A stretch of DNA of 64,000 bases from positions 124,001-188,000 of the forward strand of contig NZ_JAPEHV010000001.1 of the NCBI RefSeq assembly GCF_028823665.1, written 5' to 3'. Position numbers and translations under genes: made by a program. The notes under the pieces were generated by a model. It had not been told where the DNA came from, did not search any database, and was given only the letters and a program-made list of their open reading frames with translations. The DNA is from Microbacterium sp. C7(2022) (GTDB lineage Bacteria; Actinomycetota; Actinomycetes; Actinomycetales; Microbacteriaceae). The number at the start of each line of letters is the position of its first letter. Position 1 is the stretch's first letter. This document shows positions 17,022 to 26,298 of this stretch, in pieces.

Positions 17022-17991
17022 CGTGCACCAACTCCTCTTCGGGGACGACGCACGCCCGACCCAACCACGCGGGCACGTCGTCGAGGTCGGCAGGCGCGTC
17101 GCCCGCGATGAACGTGGCGACTCCGGCGGGAGCCTCGGTGAACGGCCACGGATCGCACAGCGACGCGATGAGCGCTTCGCCGCGGACCCCCGCGGCGTGC
17201 AGCGCCGCCAGTTCGCAGGTGTTGATGCCGACGGGCAACTCGCCGTTGCCGAGATCGGTGCCGTACAGCACTCGCCCACCCGCGGCCGCGAAGGCGGCAA
17301 GGTTCGCGCTCGCTGCCGAGACTGTATCGGGCTCGTCGCGGTGGATATCGAGGGTCGAGATCCAGGCTTGCCCGGCGTCGACGGCGTCGCGGATTTCGTC
17401 GCCGTGCGCCGGCCCGCTGAACGGTGTGTGCGCGAGCACGTCGACACCCGCGTCGAGCGCTCGGCGCAGCATCCCGTCGCCTTCGACGTGCGCGACGACG
17501 GGTCGCCCGCGCTCGTGGGCGAGGCCGACGATCGCCCGCGCGGTGTCGAGGTCGAACGGCGCCGCACCAGCATGAAGGGTGATCTTGATGATGGATGCCC
17601 CGAAGGTGACCTGCTCGTCGATCGCCGTGGCCGCGCCGCCGGCGACACCGGGGTGCGACGACGCGCTGCTGACTTCGCGGACTGTCCCCGGGGGTGCCCA
17701 CGCCCGGCCACTGGGGTATCCACCGGGAGCGGTGATGAACGCGCCGGCATATGCCACGCGCGGAATACCGTCGCCGGCGAGGTGCGCGAGGGTCACCGGA
17801 TCGCCGCCGAGGTCGACGATGCCGGCGATGCCGGCGGCTGCGAACCCGCTCGGGGCGATGAGATGCCGGTGCACGTGGTGGTCGATGAACGGCGGCAGGT
17901 GCACGCCGGACTCGCCCGTGAGGGCCCGACGGCACGGCCGCGCGTGTGGACCGAGCAGCGCGCGCAGGGCGAACGGGTCGATGTGAGTCAT
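17014..17991 (-). CDS. Amidohydrolase in the kynurenine operon; candidate formylkynurenine hydrolase
   Basis: A 325-residue metal-dependent amidohydrolase with an apparently complete set of ligands for the superfamily: H39 and H41 (DHHVH), K136 (IIKIT, the lysine that is often carboxylated), H168 (VVAHVEGD), H188 (LAHTPF) and D246 (YGTDLGN). The fold resembles imidazolonepropionase and related enzymes. It lies between tryptophan dioxygenase (TGATG overlap) and kynureninase (8-base overlap). The pathway needs a formamidase between those steps, and neither KynB-type nor alpha/beta-hydrolase formamidase is present here. I infer it may hydrolyse N-formylkynurenine. Another amide or lactam substrate remains possible. 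Confidence 0.8.
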   Translation of the reverse strand: MTHIDPFALRALLGPHARPCRRALTGESGVHLPPFIDHHVHRHLIAPSGFAAAGIAGIVDLGGDPVTLAHLAGDGIPRVAYAGAFITAPGGYPSGRAWAPPGTVREVSSASSHPGVAGGAATAIDEQVTFGASIIKITLHAGAAPFDLDTARAIVGLAHERGRPVVAHVEGDGMLRRALDAGVDVLAHTPFSGPAHGDEIRDAVDAGQAWISTLDIHRDEPDTVSAASANLAAFAAAGGRVLYGTDLGNGELPVGINTCELAALHAAGVRGEALIASLCDPWPFTEAPAGVATFIAGDAPADLDDVPAWLGRACVVPEEELVHDE

Positions 17992-18848
17992 CAGCCCAGC
18001 TCCGTCCGCACCGCGAAGAGCTCGGGGAAGAAGGTCAGCTCGAGTGCGCGTCGCAGGAACGGCACGCCGCTCGAGCCACCCGTTCCCGTCTTGAAACCGA
18101 TGATGCGCTCCACGGTCTTGAGATGGCGGAACCGCCACAGATGGAAGTTGTCTTCGAGGTCGACCAGCTCTTCACACGTTTCGTACGCGGCCCAATGTGT
18201 CTGCGGGTCTTCGTAGATCGCGGTGAAGACCGGCACGAGTTCGGGCGAGAACACCCACGCCTGCGTGACATCGCGTTCGAGCAGTTCGTTCGGGACCGGG
18301 TACCCGGTACGGGCAAGCAACCGGAGAAACTCGTCGTACAGACTTGGGGCCTCAAGCGCCGATCGGACGAGATCGTGCGCCACAGTGTCGCCCTCGAACA
18401 CGCGGAGCATCGCGGCGTTCTTGTTGCCGAGCGTGAATTCAACAGCCCGGTATTGGGCGGACTGAAACCCGCTCGAATTCCCCAGAATCCCCCGGAACTG
18501 GGAGTATTCGGCCGGGGTGAGCGTGGCCAGTACCGACCACTGTTCGGTGAGCGTGCGCTGGATGTGCTTGACCCGCGCGACGCACTTCAGGGCGGGGGCG
18601 AGGTTGTCCTCGCGCAGGTAGACGCGCGCCGCCGACAACTCGTGCAGGACGAGCTTCAGCCACAGCTCAGTCGTCTGGTGCTGGATGATGAACAGCAGTT
18701 CATCGTGGTGCTCGGGGGAACTCAGTGGGTTCTGAGCCGAGAGCAGGGTGTCGAGGTCGAGATAGCCGCCATAGCTCATGCGGTCGACGAAATCGGTGAC
18801 CACCGTTTCTTCGATCGCTCGGGTATTGCGTTGCACACCTTCGCTCAC
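17991..18848 (-). CDS. kynA: Tryptophan 2,3-dioxygenase
   Basis: A 285-residue heme dioxygenase that opens the indole ring of tryptophan to give N-formylkynurenine. Family motifs are [28 protein letters not shown] (distal His57), the highly conserved [10 protein letters not shown], and near the C-terminus [24 protein letters not shown] with the heme-ligand His and the Thr-Gly-Ser substrate loop. Length and motifs are normal for an active enzyme. It is the first gene of the operon; its TGA overlaps the amidohydrolase ATG by one base. No operator was recognised upstream. Confidence 0.96.
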   Translation of the reverse strand: MSEGVQRNTRAIEETVVTDFVDRMSYGGYLDLDTLLSAQNPLSSPEHHDELLFIIQHQTTELWLKLVLHELSAARVYLREDNLAPALKCVARVKHIQRTLTEQWSVLATLTPAEYSQFRGILGNSSGFQSAQYRAVEFTLGNKNAAMLRVFEGDTVAHDLVRSALEAPSLYDEFLRLLARTGYPVPNELLERDVTQAWVFSPELVPVFTAIYEDPQTHWAAYETCEELVDLEDNFHLWRFRHLKTVERIIGFKTGTGGSSGVPFLRRALELTFFPELFAVRTELG

Positions 18849-18897
18849 CCCGCCAGCCTAACGAGCGCCTCGATTCGTCGTCAGGCCCCCGCGCAGA

Positions 18898-19161
18898 TCA
18901 GATGAGCGACAGCTCGCGCAGCTTGGCCTCAACGTCGGCGTTCGAGGGCTCGACGTGGTGGCTTGCATCGGGGTAGACGACGACAGGGATGTTGGTGCGC
19001 CCAGAGATCTCGCGGGCCACATCGGCGGCATCCGGCGTCGCGACGAGGTCGACGTAGGTGTACTCGACACCCAGGCCGTCGAGCTGCGCCTTGGTGCGAA
19101 TGCAGTCGCGGCACCAGTCCGCACCGAACATCGTGATCGTGGAAGAAGCTGATTCGGTCAT
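18898..19161 (-). CDS. Glutaredoxin-like (mycoredoxin-type) protein
   Basis: An 87-residue thioredoxin-fold protein with the redox motif CRDC (in DWCRDCIRTKAQL) near residue 18, then the VEYTYVDL strand, NIPVVVYPD with the cis-proline and a C-terminal helix. Actinobacteria use such proteins with mycothiol instead of glutathione, so mycothiol-disulfide reduction is the likely role. It is a single gene, divergent from the glycosyltransferase gene with 38 bases between starts. Confidence 0.85.
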   Translation of the reverse strand: MTESASSTITMFGADWCRDCIRTKAQLDGLGVEYTYVDLVATPDAADVAREISGRTNIPVVVYPDASHHVEPSNADVEAKLRELSLI

Positions 19162-19199
19162 TCCTCCATTGTCCCCCCCGCGTGGGACGATAGGTCGCA

Positions 19200-20342
19200 G
19201 TGCAGCTCACCGTCATCGTCCCCACATTCAACGAGGCTCCCAACGTCGCGGAGCTCGTGCGGCGCGTCTGCGCGAGCGTGGCGGGAATCGATGCCGAGAT
19301 TCTCTTCGTCGACGACAGCACGGATGCCACTCCCGCCGTGATCCGCGAGGTTGCGGCATCCGCCCCCCTACCCGTGCGGGTCATTCATCGTGAATCTCGC
19401 GAGGGCGGCCTGGGCGGCGCCGTGCTCGAGGGCTTCGTACAGGCACAGGCGGACATCTGCGTCGTGATCGACGGCGACCTGCAGCATCCGCCGGAGAAGA
19501 TCCCCGAGATGTGGGAGCGCTTCGGCGTCGGTGACGCCGAGATCGTGATCGCGTCGCGCTATGCCGGCGGTGGCACCTCGCATGGCCTTGCCGACCGCAC
19601 GCGCGTGCTGGTGTCGAAGGTGTCGACCGCCGTCACCAAGGCGATGTTCCCGGTACGCCTGCACGATGTCACCGACCCGATGACCGGCTACTTCATGATC
19701 GACCGACGCTCCGTCGACTACGCGATCCTCAAGCCGCGCGGGTTTAAAATCCTGCTCGAGATCCTTGCGCGGCGAAACTTCACCGTCGCCGAGGTGCCGT
19801 TCGATTTCGACCGCCGCCACGCGGGGGAGTCGAAGGCATCGTTACGTCAGGGCGTCCACTTTCTCGCCCAATTGACGGCGCTGCGGTTCGGCAAGATGTC
19901 GCTCTTCGCCGTCATCGGGGCGCTCGGAGCCGTGGCGAACATCGCGATCGTGTGGGCGCTCACGCAACTGCAGGTTGACTACCTGTGGGCGGCCATCATC
20001 GCGGCAGAGACCACGATCATCGGCAACTTCCTGCTGCAAGAGCGCTTCGTCTTCCACGACATGCGGGGCGAGGCATCGGCCGTGTGGGTGCGTTTTGCGA
20101 AGTCGTTCTCGTTCAACAATGCCGAAGCGCTGGTGCGCATCCCGATCGTCGCGCTGATGGTCGAGTCGGGGCACGTGTCAGTCGTCATCGCGACGGCGAT
20201 CACTCTGGTGTTCGCCTTCATCGTGCGCTTCGTCTTCCACTCGCTCGTCGTCTACGCGCCGCGCAAGCAGGGCTCGCCCTCGCGTGCACGGCAGCTCGTC
20301 GACGAGATCGACGATCAGGTGATGTCGCCCGGCGAGCTGTAG
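19200..20342 (+). CDS. GT2 polyprenyl-phosphate mannosyltransferase fused to GtrA membrane domain
   Basis: A 380-residue two-domain protein. Residues 1-230 are a DPM1-type family 2 glycosyltransferase (VIVPTFNEAPN, FVDDSTD, VIDGDLQHPPEKIPEM with the acidic metal site), which moves a sugar, probably mannose, from a nucleotide donor to a lipid carrier at the inner face of the membrane. Residues about 235-360 are a GtrA domain with four hydrophobic helices, thought to help flip the lipid-linked sugar. Such fusions feed glycans of the actinobacterial envelope. The GTG start was chosen because the first strand begins at once. Confidence 0.9.
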   Translation: MQLTVIVPTFNEAPNVAELVRRVCASVAGIDAEILFVDDSTDATPAVIREVAASAPLPVRVIHRESREGGLGGAVLEGFVQAQADICVVIDGDLQHPPEKIPEMWERFGVGDAEIVIASRYAGGGTSHGLADRTRVLVSKVSTAVTKAMFPVRLHDVTDPMTGYFMIDRRSVDYAILKPRGFKILLEILARRNFTVAEVPFDFDRRHAGESKASLRQGVHFLAQLTALRFGKMSLFAVIGALGAVANIAIVWALTQLQVDYLWAAIIAAETTIIGNFLLQERFVFHDMRGEASAVWVRFAKSFSFNNAEALVRIPIVALMVESGHVSVVIATAITLVFAFIVRFVFHSLVVYAPRKQGSPSRARQLVDEIDDQVMSPGEL

Positions 20343-20362
20343 GCCGCGCTATCGTCGGGCGA

Positions 20363-20713
20363 GTGAACGACTGGATCGAGCACCGGCGAGGCGACCGTGA
20401 GCTCCTCGGCTACCTGGTCCCCGAGGGTGACGGATTCGTGGTGCACGATCTGCTCGGCAGACCGCGCACCGACGTGCCCGTCGACTGGCTGGTGGGAGAA
20501 GAGCTGCTCGACGAGCTGGGTATCGGCTATCTCGCCGACAAGTGGATGCTGCGACTGCCCGACGGCTCTGAGCGTCCGGTGCGCATCGCCGAGGTGAGCC
20601 GCACGGGGATCTCGCTCGTCGCGGACGAGTACGGCGCGGCCGCCGCTGTCGGAGCGAACGTCGATCGGTTCCGCTTGCCGTGGCCCGCGGGCGATCAGCT
20701 GCGCCCGGCGTAG
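20363..20713 (+). CDS. Hypothetical protein
   Basis: A 116-residue soluble protein that I do not recognise. It starts at a GTG (VNDWIEHRRGDREL), 20 bases after the glycosyltransferase stop, with GGGCGAG just upstream, and ends at LRPA. The sequence is rich in strands with many Gly, Asp and Val and no Cys, signal peptide or membrane helix. It probably shares a transcript with the glycosyltransferase gene. No function is proposed. Confidence 0.6.
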   Translation: MNDWIEHRRGDRELLGYLVPEGDGFVVHDLLGRPRTDVPVDWLVGEELLDELGIGYLADKWMLRLPDGSERPVRIAEVSRTGISLVADEYGAAAAVGANVDRFRLPWPAGDQLRPA

Positions 20714-20726
20714 CCAACGGACGGCG

Positions 20727-21743
20727 TTACCCTGCCGGTTCGCGGGTCAGATCGTCGGGCAGTCGCACTCCGGCCATCTCGGCAAGCAGCTCGAGGGCAC
20801 GTTCGCCATCGGCGGGATCGGTGAATGAAGCGTACGGTGCGCGTACCTTTGGCGGACCGTTCGTCTCGCCCAGCCGCGCGGGCACGATGAAGTCCCCCTC
20901 GTGCACCGCGTCATCGCACGTCGCGCGCAGCGCGGGGAGTGCGGCGTCGCCAGGATGGTGGCCGAAGATCCCGCGAGACATCAGGCTGCGGGTGGCGCGG
21001 TCGCGCACAGTCACTCGCGCACGCACCGCGGCCGGTGCGATGTTCGTCATGGCCACACCCGGATGGCAGAGCACGGTGCGCACTCCCCAACCGAACCGTT
21101 CGTTGCGACGCGCCAACTCGAGGGCGAACGTGCCGAGCAGCACCTTGGATCGCGCGTACGCGCGCAGCGGGCGATAGTCGCGCGCACTCTGCGCATCGTC
21201 CCACGCAAACCGCGTGCGCTGTGCCGCCAGGCTGCACTGCACGGCGACACGCGCTCTACTCGCCGCAAGGAGGGGGAGGATGCCGGCGACCAACACCGCA
21301 TGGCCGACGGCATTGGTCTGCAGATGCAGTTCATTGCCGTCCACGGTGAGGTAGCGCCGCGGATCGCCGAGCATGACGACCCCGGCGTTCAGGACGAGAT
21401 GGTGGATGCAGCGCCCTTCGGCCCGGAGGTCATCGGCGAGGGTGCGCACGGAGGCAAGCGAGGCGAGGTCGAGATCGCGCACCTCAAGCTGAGCATCGCG
21501 ATGCTCGGTCCGCAGGCGGTCTGCAACCTGCTCGCCCTTCGGCCGATTGCGTACTGGCATGATGAGGTGCGCTCCGGCTCCTGCCATGGCCCGCGCGATC
21601 TCGAATCCGACGCCGTCGCTCGCACCGGTCACCAGAGCCGTGCGGCCGTGCAGATCAGGCAGGTCGATGTGCCACCGGCGCGCCGGAACCCCGGCCCGTG
21701 GTCCGGACGGCGCGGGCACGGCAGGGTCCGTTGCAGCATCCAT
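20727..21743 (-). CDS. Short-chain dehydrogenase/reductase
   Basis: A 338-residue SDR enzyme. The Rossmann glycine motif is TGASDGVGFEIA, the structural motif LNAGVV follows, and the active-site pair is YARSK. A Pro-rich N-terminal leader and a long C-terminal tail make it larger than classical SDRs, similar to the retinol-dehydrogenase-like group of actinobacteria. The start at MDAATDP is preceded by GAGGAG at 7 bases; an in-frame ATG 12 codons upstream lacks such a site. It is convergent with the hypothetical gene and divergent from the ACT-domain gene. The substrate is unknown. Confidence 0.85.
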   Translation of the reverse strand: MDAATDPAVPAPSGPRAGVPARRWHIDLPDLHGRTALVTGASDGVGFEIARAMAGAGAHLIMPVRNRPKGEQVADRLRTEHRDAQLEVRDLDLASLASVRTLADDLRAEGRCIHHLVLNAGVVMLGDPRRYLTVDGNELHLQTNAVGHAVLVAGILPLLAASRARVAVQCSLAAQRTRFAWDDAQSARDYRPLRAYARSKVLLGTFALELARRNERFGWGVRTVLCHPGVAMTNIAPAAVRARVTVRDRATRSLMSRGIFGHHPGDAALPALRATCDDAVHEGDFIVPARLGETNGPPKVRAPYASFTDPADGERALELLAEMAGVRLPDDLTREPAG

Positions 21744-21861
21744 TCGTCGCTCCTCAGGCGAGACCATCACTGCGTTCACAGAGTCTCGTACCGTCGTGGT
21801 GATACGTCAACGGGCGGGCCGTAGCGGTGACACCGACGAGAGCCGCGGCTACGCTGGCGAC

Positions 21862-22377
21862 GTGACTACTCTCGTGCTGACCGTCGTCGGAGATGACCGA
21901 GCAGGCCTCGTGGCCTCGATCGCTGGAATCGTGGAGGGGCACGGCGGCAACTGGGAGAACAGTCAGCTGGCAGAACTCGCCGGCACGTTCGCCGGTGTCA
22001 TCGAGGTGTCGGTCGTCCCCGAGCGGGCGGATGAGTTGCGCGCGGCGCTCGACGTGCTCGAGGGGTTGCTCACCATCACCGCCCACACGGGCGGGGAAGC
22101 GGATGCCGACACCGCCGACGCGCGGGCGGTCACCGTAAAGGTTCTCGGCAACGACCGTGCGGGCATCGTGCGCGATGTGTCATCGGTGTTCAGCACGCAC
22201 GACGTCAGCATCGACAGCCTCGTCACTCAGACGAAGGATGCCGCCATGGCAGGCGGCCGACTCTTCGAGGCGACCGTCGAGGCGCGGGTACCGGCATCCA
22301 TCGACCTCACTGACCTGCAATCGGACCTCGAGCGCCTCGCGCACGACATCCAAGTCGACGTCACGATCGACGCCTGA
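21862..22377 (+). CDS. Tandem ACT-domain protein (GcvR-like)
   Basis: A 171-residue protein built of two ACT domains (about 3-75 and 93-165). Each opens with the same pattern, LTVVGDDRAGLVASIAGIV and VKVLGNDRAGIVRDVSSVF. ACT domains bind amino acids; this arrangement is that of GcvR, a regulator of glycine cleavage in gammaproteobacteria, but no gcv genes are nearby. The GTG start directly precedes the first strand. It is convergent with pgi, 6 bases apart. The ligand and target are unknown. Confidence 0.85.
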   Translation: MTTLVLTVVGDDRAGLVASIAGIVEGHGGNWENSQLAELAGTFAGVIEVSVVPERADELRAALDVLEGLLTITAHTGGEADADTADARAVTVKVLGNDRAGIVRDVSSVFSTHDVSIDSLVTQTKDAAMAGGRLFEATVEARVPASIDLTDLQSDLERLAHDIQVDVTIDA

Positions 22378-22383
22378 GCGAAC

Positions 22384-24066
22384 TCAGCTACCGCGGTGCT
22401 CGCGGTAGTACGCCAGCAGCGACTGGGTCGACGCGTCCTGCGCGCCGATGGCGTCTTCGTCGCCCTCGATCGCGGGCGCGATCTGCAGCGCGAGCTGCTT
22501 TCCGAGTTCGACGCCCCACTGGTCGAACGAGTTGATTCCCCAGATCACGCCCTGCGTGAAGGTGATGTGCTCGTAGAGCGCGATCAGTTGGCCGAGCGCC
22601 TCGGGGGTGAGTGACGGGGCGAAGATCGACGTCGTCGGGCGGTTTCCGCTGAACGTGCGTGCGGCGACCAACGGGCCGGTCGTGCCTTCGGCCTCGACCT
22701 CTTCGGCCGTCTTGCCGAACGCGAGCGCCTTGGTCTGCGCGAGGAAGTTCGCCAGGAACAACCCGTGCACGTCACGCCCGCCGTCCTCGAGCGGGTACGC
22801 AGGGTTCACGAAGGCGATGAAGTCGGCGGGGATCAGGCGCGTGCCCTGGTGGATCAGCTGGTAGAACGCGTGCTGCCCGTTGGTGCCGGGCTCGCCCCAG
22901 AACACCTCGCCGGTGTCGGTCGTCACGGGGCTGCCGTCCCAGCGGACCGACTTGCCGTTGGACTCCATCGTGAGCTGCTGCAGGTACGCGGCGAAGCGGT
23001 GCAGCTGCTGCGCGTAGGGCAGCACGGCGTGCGACTGGGCGCCGAGGAAGTTCGAGTACCAGACGTTCAGCAGACCCATGAGGACCGGCACGTTCTGATC
23101 GAGCGGAGCGGATGCCACGTGTTCGTCGACCGCGTGGAAACCGGCGAGCAGCCCGCGGAAGGCGGGCGGGCCGAGCGTGATCGCCAGCGATGTGCCGATC
23201 GCCGAGTCGACCGAGTAGCGACCGCCGACCCAGTCCCAGAATCCGAACGCGTTGTCGGTGTCGATGCCGAACTCTGCCACCTTGTCGAGGGCCGTGGAGA
23301 CAGCGATGAAGTGGTGGGCGACGGCTTTCGTCTTGGCGTCTTCTGAACCGTCGATGACGCCGGCCTCGGTCAGCGACGCCCACAGCCAGTCGCGCGCGAG
23401 ACGCGCGTTGGTGAGGGTCTCGAGGGTGGTGAACGTCTTCGATGCGACGATGAAAAGGGTCGTTTCGGGGTCGAGGTCGGCCGTGGTCTGCGCGATGTCG
23501 GTCGGGTCGATGTTCGACACGAAGCGCGCCTCGATCCCGGCATCCGCATACGGCTTCAGAGCTTCGTAGACCATGACCGGACCGAGATCCGATCCGCCGA
23601 TGCCGATGTTGACCACGTGCGTGATCTTCTTGCCGCTGACGCCAGCGAAGTCGCCCGAGCGCACCCGATCGGCGAACGCATCGATGCGGTCAAGAACCTC
23701 CTGCACGTCCGTATCGATGTCCTGCCCGTCGACGGTGAGGGCCGGGGTCGCGCCCGGCGGCCGACGCAGCGCGGTGTGCAGCACCGCGCGGTCTTCGGTG
23801 GTGTTGATGTGCACGCCCTCGCGCATCGCGGTGTAGCGCTCGGCGACGCCGGTCTGCGCGGACAGACGCACCAGCGAGGCGAGGATGTCGTCGGTGACGA
23901 GGTTCTTCGACAGGTCGACGCGCAGGTCGGCCAGATCGAACGTGAGACGCTCAACGCGCCCCGGGTCGGTGGCGAACCAGTCGCGCAGGTCGGGGCTGAA
24001 GCCGTCCTTGTGGGCGGACAGTTCGGCCCAGGCGGCGGTGGCGGTGGCATCGATCGGAGCAGTCAC
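22384..24066 (-). CDS. pgi: Glucose-6-phosphate isomerase
   Basis: A 560-residue glycolytic isomerase converting glucose 6-phosphate to fructose 6-phosphate. Signatures are [49 protein letters not shown], the [10 protein letters not shown] loop, and [15 protein letters not shown] with the catalytic His. The length matches the bacterial enzyme. I use the GTG at VTAPID; another GTG six codons upstream (24084) is equally open and neither has a clear ribosome-binding site. It lies 92 bases downstream of the SDR gene on the same strand, with a strong hairpin between them. Confidence 0.96.
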   Translation of the reverse strand: MTAPIDATATAAWAELSAHKDGFSPDLRDWFATDPGRVERLTFDLADLRVDLSKNLVTDDILASLVRLSAQTGVAERYTAMREGVHINTTEDRAVLHTALRRPPGATPALTVDGQDIDTDVQEVLDRIDAFADRVRSGDFAGVSGKKITHVVNIGIGGSDLGPVMVYEALKPYADAGIEARFVSNIDPTDIAQTTADLDPETTLFIVASKTFTTLETLTNARLARDWLWASLTEAGVIDGSEDAKTKAVAHHFIAVSTALDKVAEFGIDTDNAFGFWDWVGGRYSVDSAIGTSLAITLGPPAFRGLLAGFHAVDEHVASAPLDQNVPVLMGLLNVWYSNFLGAQSHAVLPYAQQLHRFAAYLQQLTMESNGKSVRWDGSPVTTDTGEVFWGEPGTNGQHAFYQLIHQGTRLIPADFIAFVNPAYPLEDGGRDVHGLFLANFLAQTKALAFGKTAEEVEAEGTTGPLVAARTFSGNRPTTSIFAPSLTPEALGQLIALYEHITFTQGVIWGINSFDQWGVELGKQLALQIAPAIEGDEDAIGAQDASTQSLLAYYREHRGS

Positions 24067-24105
24067 GGATGCCACGCTACCCACTGGTTCGTACTGTCGG
24101 CATTA

Positions 24106-24130
24106 CTGCGTCGTCACAATGACGACGCAG
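24106..24130 (-). other. Perfect 11-bp hairpin between the SDR gene and pgi
   Basis: CTGCGTCGTCA (24106-24116) and TGACGACGCAG (24120-24130) form a perfect stem with a 3-base loop, 28 bases after the SDR stop and 40 bases before pgi. No run of U follows on the minus strand, so it is either a weak terminator or 3'-end stabiliser, or an operator for pgi. Confidence 0.55.
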
Positions 24131-24158
24131 AAGTTGTGGGATGCCGCTACCCGGCACA

Positions 24159-24998
24159 TCACGTGCGCCCGGTGAAGTGGTCCATCGAGCGGTACACCTT
24201 GAAAATCGGCCCGGCGACAGCATCCCAGACCCTCGTCGGGAGGATGCCGCGCGCGGCCATCCCGAGTTTCACCGTCCAGGGGCGCAGCACCATCGGGGTC
24301 CCGCGCCGCATGCCGTTCCAGGCTGCAGCCGTCGCTTCGCGAGGGGAGAGGATCGGCGTCCACAGCGGACCGCGCGCACCGGCGAACATGCCGGTGGAGA
24401 CGAAGCTGGGGCAGAAGGTGGTCACGGCGATGTGCCGGTGCCCGGCTTGCTCGAGTTCGATCCGCAGCGACTCGCTCCAGCCGATCATCGCCCATTTGGA
24501 TGCCGCGTACACACTCATGCGAGGGTTGGCGAGGGTGCCGGCGGCCGACGCGATGTTGAGGATGCGCTTGAGTCTCGTGGCATCCGTCATCATCGCCGGG
24601 AGCGCTTCGCGCGTGAGCCACATCGCACCCAACGTGTTGATGCGCAGGGTGTTTTCGATGTCGCGCACGGGGTCGTGATCCCAGAACGCAGCCCCGCGCA
24701 CGACGCCCGCGTTGTTGACGATGATGTCTGGGTCGCCCAGATCGCGTGCCGTGGCGGCATAGGTGGATCGGATGCTGTCGAGATCGCCCATGTCGACGGC
24801 GTAGGCCAGCACGGTAATGCCCGAGCGCGAGAGGTCGGTCGCGAGCGCCTCGGCCGCATCGGCATCGATGTCCCACAGGGCGATCGCCCGGGCGCCGCCC
24901 GCGATCGCGCGCCGTGCGTACAACTCGCCCATGCCGCGGGCGCCGCCGGTGATGAGCACCATCGCGCCGTGTACGGGGTCGATCGGGTGGGTGCGCAT
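24159..24998 (-). CDS. SDR-family oxidoreductase
   Basis: A 279-residue classical SDR. The cofactor motif is TGGARGMGELYA, NNAG appears in IIVNNAGVVRGA, catalytic Ser is in NIASAAGTL, and the YAASKWA pair gives Tyr and Lys. The C-terminal 60 residues (after GTPMVLRPW) are longer than the minimum. The ATG start lies close to the divergent esterase gene (about 75 bases). Such enzymes act on steroids, alcohols or ketones; the substrate is not predictable. Confidence 0.9.
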   Translation of the reverse strand: MRTHPIDPVHGAMVLITGGARGMGELYARRAIAGGARAIALWDIDADAAEALATDLSRSGITVLAYAVDMGDLDSIRSTYAATARDLGDPDIIVNNAGVVRGAAFWDHDPVRDIENTLRINTLGAMWLTREALPAMMTDATRLKRILNIASAAGTLANPRMSVYAASKWAMIGWSESLRIELEQAGHRHIAVTTFCPSFVSTGMFAGARGPLWTPILSPREATAAAWNGMRRGTPMVLRPWTVKLGMAARGILPTRVWDAVAGPIFKVYRSMDHFTGRT

Positions 24999-25074
24999 GT
25001 GACCTCCTCGTCGTCAGCTCCACCCTAGAGCTGTCGTGGCAGACTCGTGCGCACCCGTGTACGAAGGAGTCGCC

Positions 25075-26001
25075 ATGGCGCCGTTTCATCCCGACCTGCG
25101 GATCGCCCGCTTCATTCCGCCGCTGAACTTCACGGCGCGCACGACGGCGCTGATCAACAAGGCCACGCCGAGGGTGCCGCCGACGCCGGTCGACATGGTG
25201 ATAGAGACTCTGCGAGTGCCCGGACCCGAGGGTGCGCCCGACGTATCCGTGCGGTTCTATCGTCCGCGTGCGCTGCGTCAACCCGCGCCGGCGTTGTTCT
25301 GGATCCACGGCGGCGGCATGATCACGGGCTCTGCGTTGCAGGATGAGCGTTCGTGCGTCGACTTCGCGCGAACGCTGGGCATCACCGTGGCATCCGTCGA
25401 CTATCGTTTGGCGCCCGAGCATCCTGCGCCCGCAGCCCTCGAAGACTGCTACGCCGCATTGCGCTGGCTGTTCGATCACGCGTCCGAGCGCGACATCGAC
25501 CCGACTCGCATCGCCATCGGCGGGGCGAGCGCCGGGGGAGGCCTCGCGGCTGGCGTTGCGTTGATGGCGCATGACCGCGGTGAGGTCGATGTGGCGTTCC
25601 AGTTGCTCGTCTACCCGATGATCGACGATCGGACGGTTCTTCGCACCGATCACGATCTCCCCGAGGTGCGCGTGTGGACGAAGAAGAGCAACCTGTACGG
25701 CTGGACGTCGTATGTCGGCACCCCCGGCGGCGCGGAGGTCTCGGACTATGCCGCCCCCGCACGGCGGGGAGACCTCGGCGGGCTTCCTCCCGCGTGGATC
25801 GGCGTCGGTTCGTTCGACCTCTTCCACGATGAAGACATCGCCTACGCTCAGCGTCTGCGCGACGCCGGCGTGCCGTGCGAGGTGACGGTCATCCAGGGGG
25901 CATTCCACGGGTTCGACGCGGTGTTCCCCGGCAAGCCGGTGTCGAAGGCATTCTGGCGCACGCAGGCCGACGCGCTGCAGAAGGCGCTCTTCCCCGCGTA
26001 G
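25075..26001 (+). CDS. Alpha/beta hydrolase of the hormone-sensitive-lipase family
   Basis: A 308-residue esterase. The HSL oxyanion motif is FWIHGGGMITG, the nucleophile elbow is GGASAGGGLAAG, and the C-terminal Asp and His lie in DLFHDEDIAYAQRL and GAFHGFDAVFPG. The ATG at 25075 is preceded by GAAGGAG; the open frame begins 13 codons earlier without a binding site. It is divergent from the SDR gene. Short-chain esters are the usual substrates of the family. Confidence 0.9.
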   Translation: MAPFHPDLRIARFIPPLNFTARTTALINKATPRVPPTPVDMVIETLRVPGPEGAPDVSVRFYRPRALRQPAPALFWIHGGGMITGSALQDERSCVDFARTLGITVASVDYRLAPEHPAPAALEDCYAALRWLFDHASERDIDPTRIAIGGASAGGGLAAGVALMAHDRGEVDVAFQLLVYPMIDDRTVLRTDHDLPEVRVWTKKSNLYGWTSYVGTPGGAEVSDYAAPARRGDLGGLPPAWIGVGSFDLFHDEDIAYAQRLRDAGVPCEVTVIQGAFHGFDAVFPGKPVSKAFWRTQADALQKALFPA

Positions 26002-26041
26002 CGTTGCCGCGCGCCTGCGCCGCCGTCGCGCTGGCCGCCTC

Positions 26042-26111
26042 GCGAGTGAGCATCAAACCTGCGAATGAGCATCAGATTGCGTGCTCACATGCAGGTTTCG
26101 TGCTCACTCGC
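26042..26111. repeat. Nested palindromic repeat, family A, copy 1
   Basis: The outer arms GCGAGTGAGCA and TGCTCACTCGC pair perfectly. Inner arms AAACCTGC/GCAGGTTT and TGAGCA/TGCTCA pair further, around a short centre. A second copy lies at 59081-59138 in the opposite orientation, differing at only a few positions. Both are intergenic. This is a dispersed palindromic element of the REP type, or a large operator; no protein is linked to it. Confidence 0.85.
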
Positions 26112-26180
26112 CGCGCGGGGGTGCCGGGGCTCGCCGCGCGGGAAGTGCCGGGGCTCGCCGCGCGGGAAGTGCCGGGGCCG
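26107..26180. repeat. 24-bp GC-rich tandem repeat
   Basis: Two complete 24-base units (26121-26144 and 26145-26168, each beginning GTGCCGGGGCTCG) are flanked by partial copies on both sides. The array directly abuts the palindromic element. Too short and unspaced for a CRISPR array. Confidence 0.8.
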
Positions 26181-26226
26181 GCCGGGCGGGCGCCAATCGG
26201 GAGGGGCGCGCCGGGCCCCGCGCACG

Positions 26227-26270
26227 CGAAAAAGACGAAACCCCCGCGATGTAGAAGCTACGCGAGGGTT
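26227..26270 (-). terminator. Terminator of the tRNA cluster
   Basis: On the minus strand a stem AACCCTCGCG/CGCGGGGGTT (right arm 26261-26270, left arm 26239-26248 on the plus strand) is followed by TTCGTCTTTTTCG, a U-rich tail. It lies 28 bases beyond tRNA-Phe. Confidence 0.85.
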
Positions 26271-26298
26271 CCTGGGGTGATTGTAACGATCACCCTTG

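Larger units (their letters stand above)
26002..26226. other. Gap with palindromic element and tandem repeats
   Basis: No gene was found between the esterase and the tRNA cluster. The gap holds a 70-bp nested palindrome (26042-26111) and a GC-rich tandem repeat (26107-26180), listed separately, and the end of the tRNA terminator. Confidence 0.7.

Noticed and set aside
26107..26180. Possible CRISPR array
   Set aside because: Units are directly tandem with no spacers and no cas gene is near.
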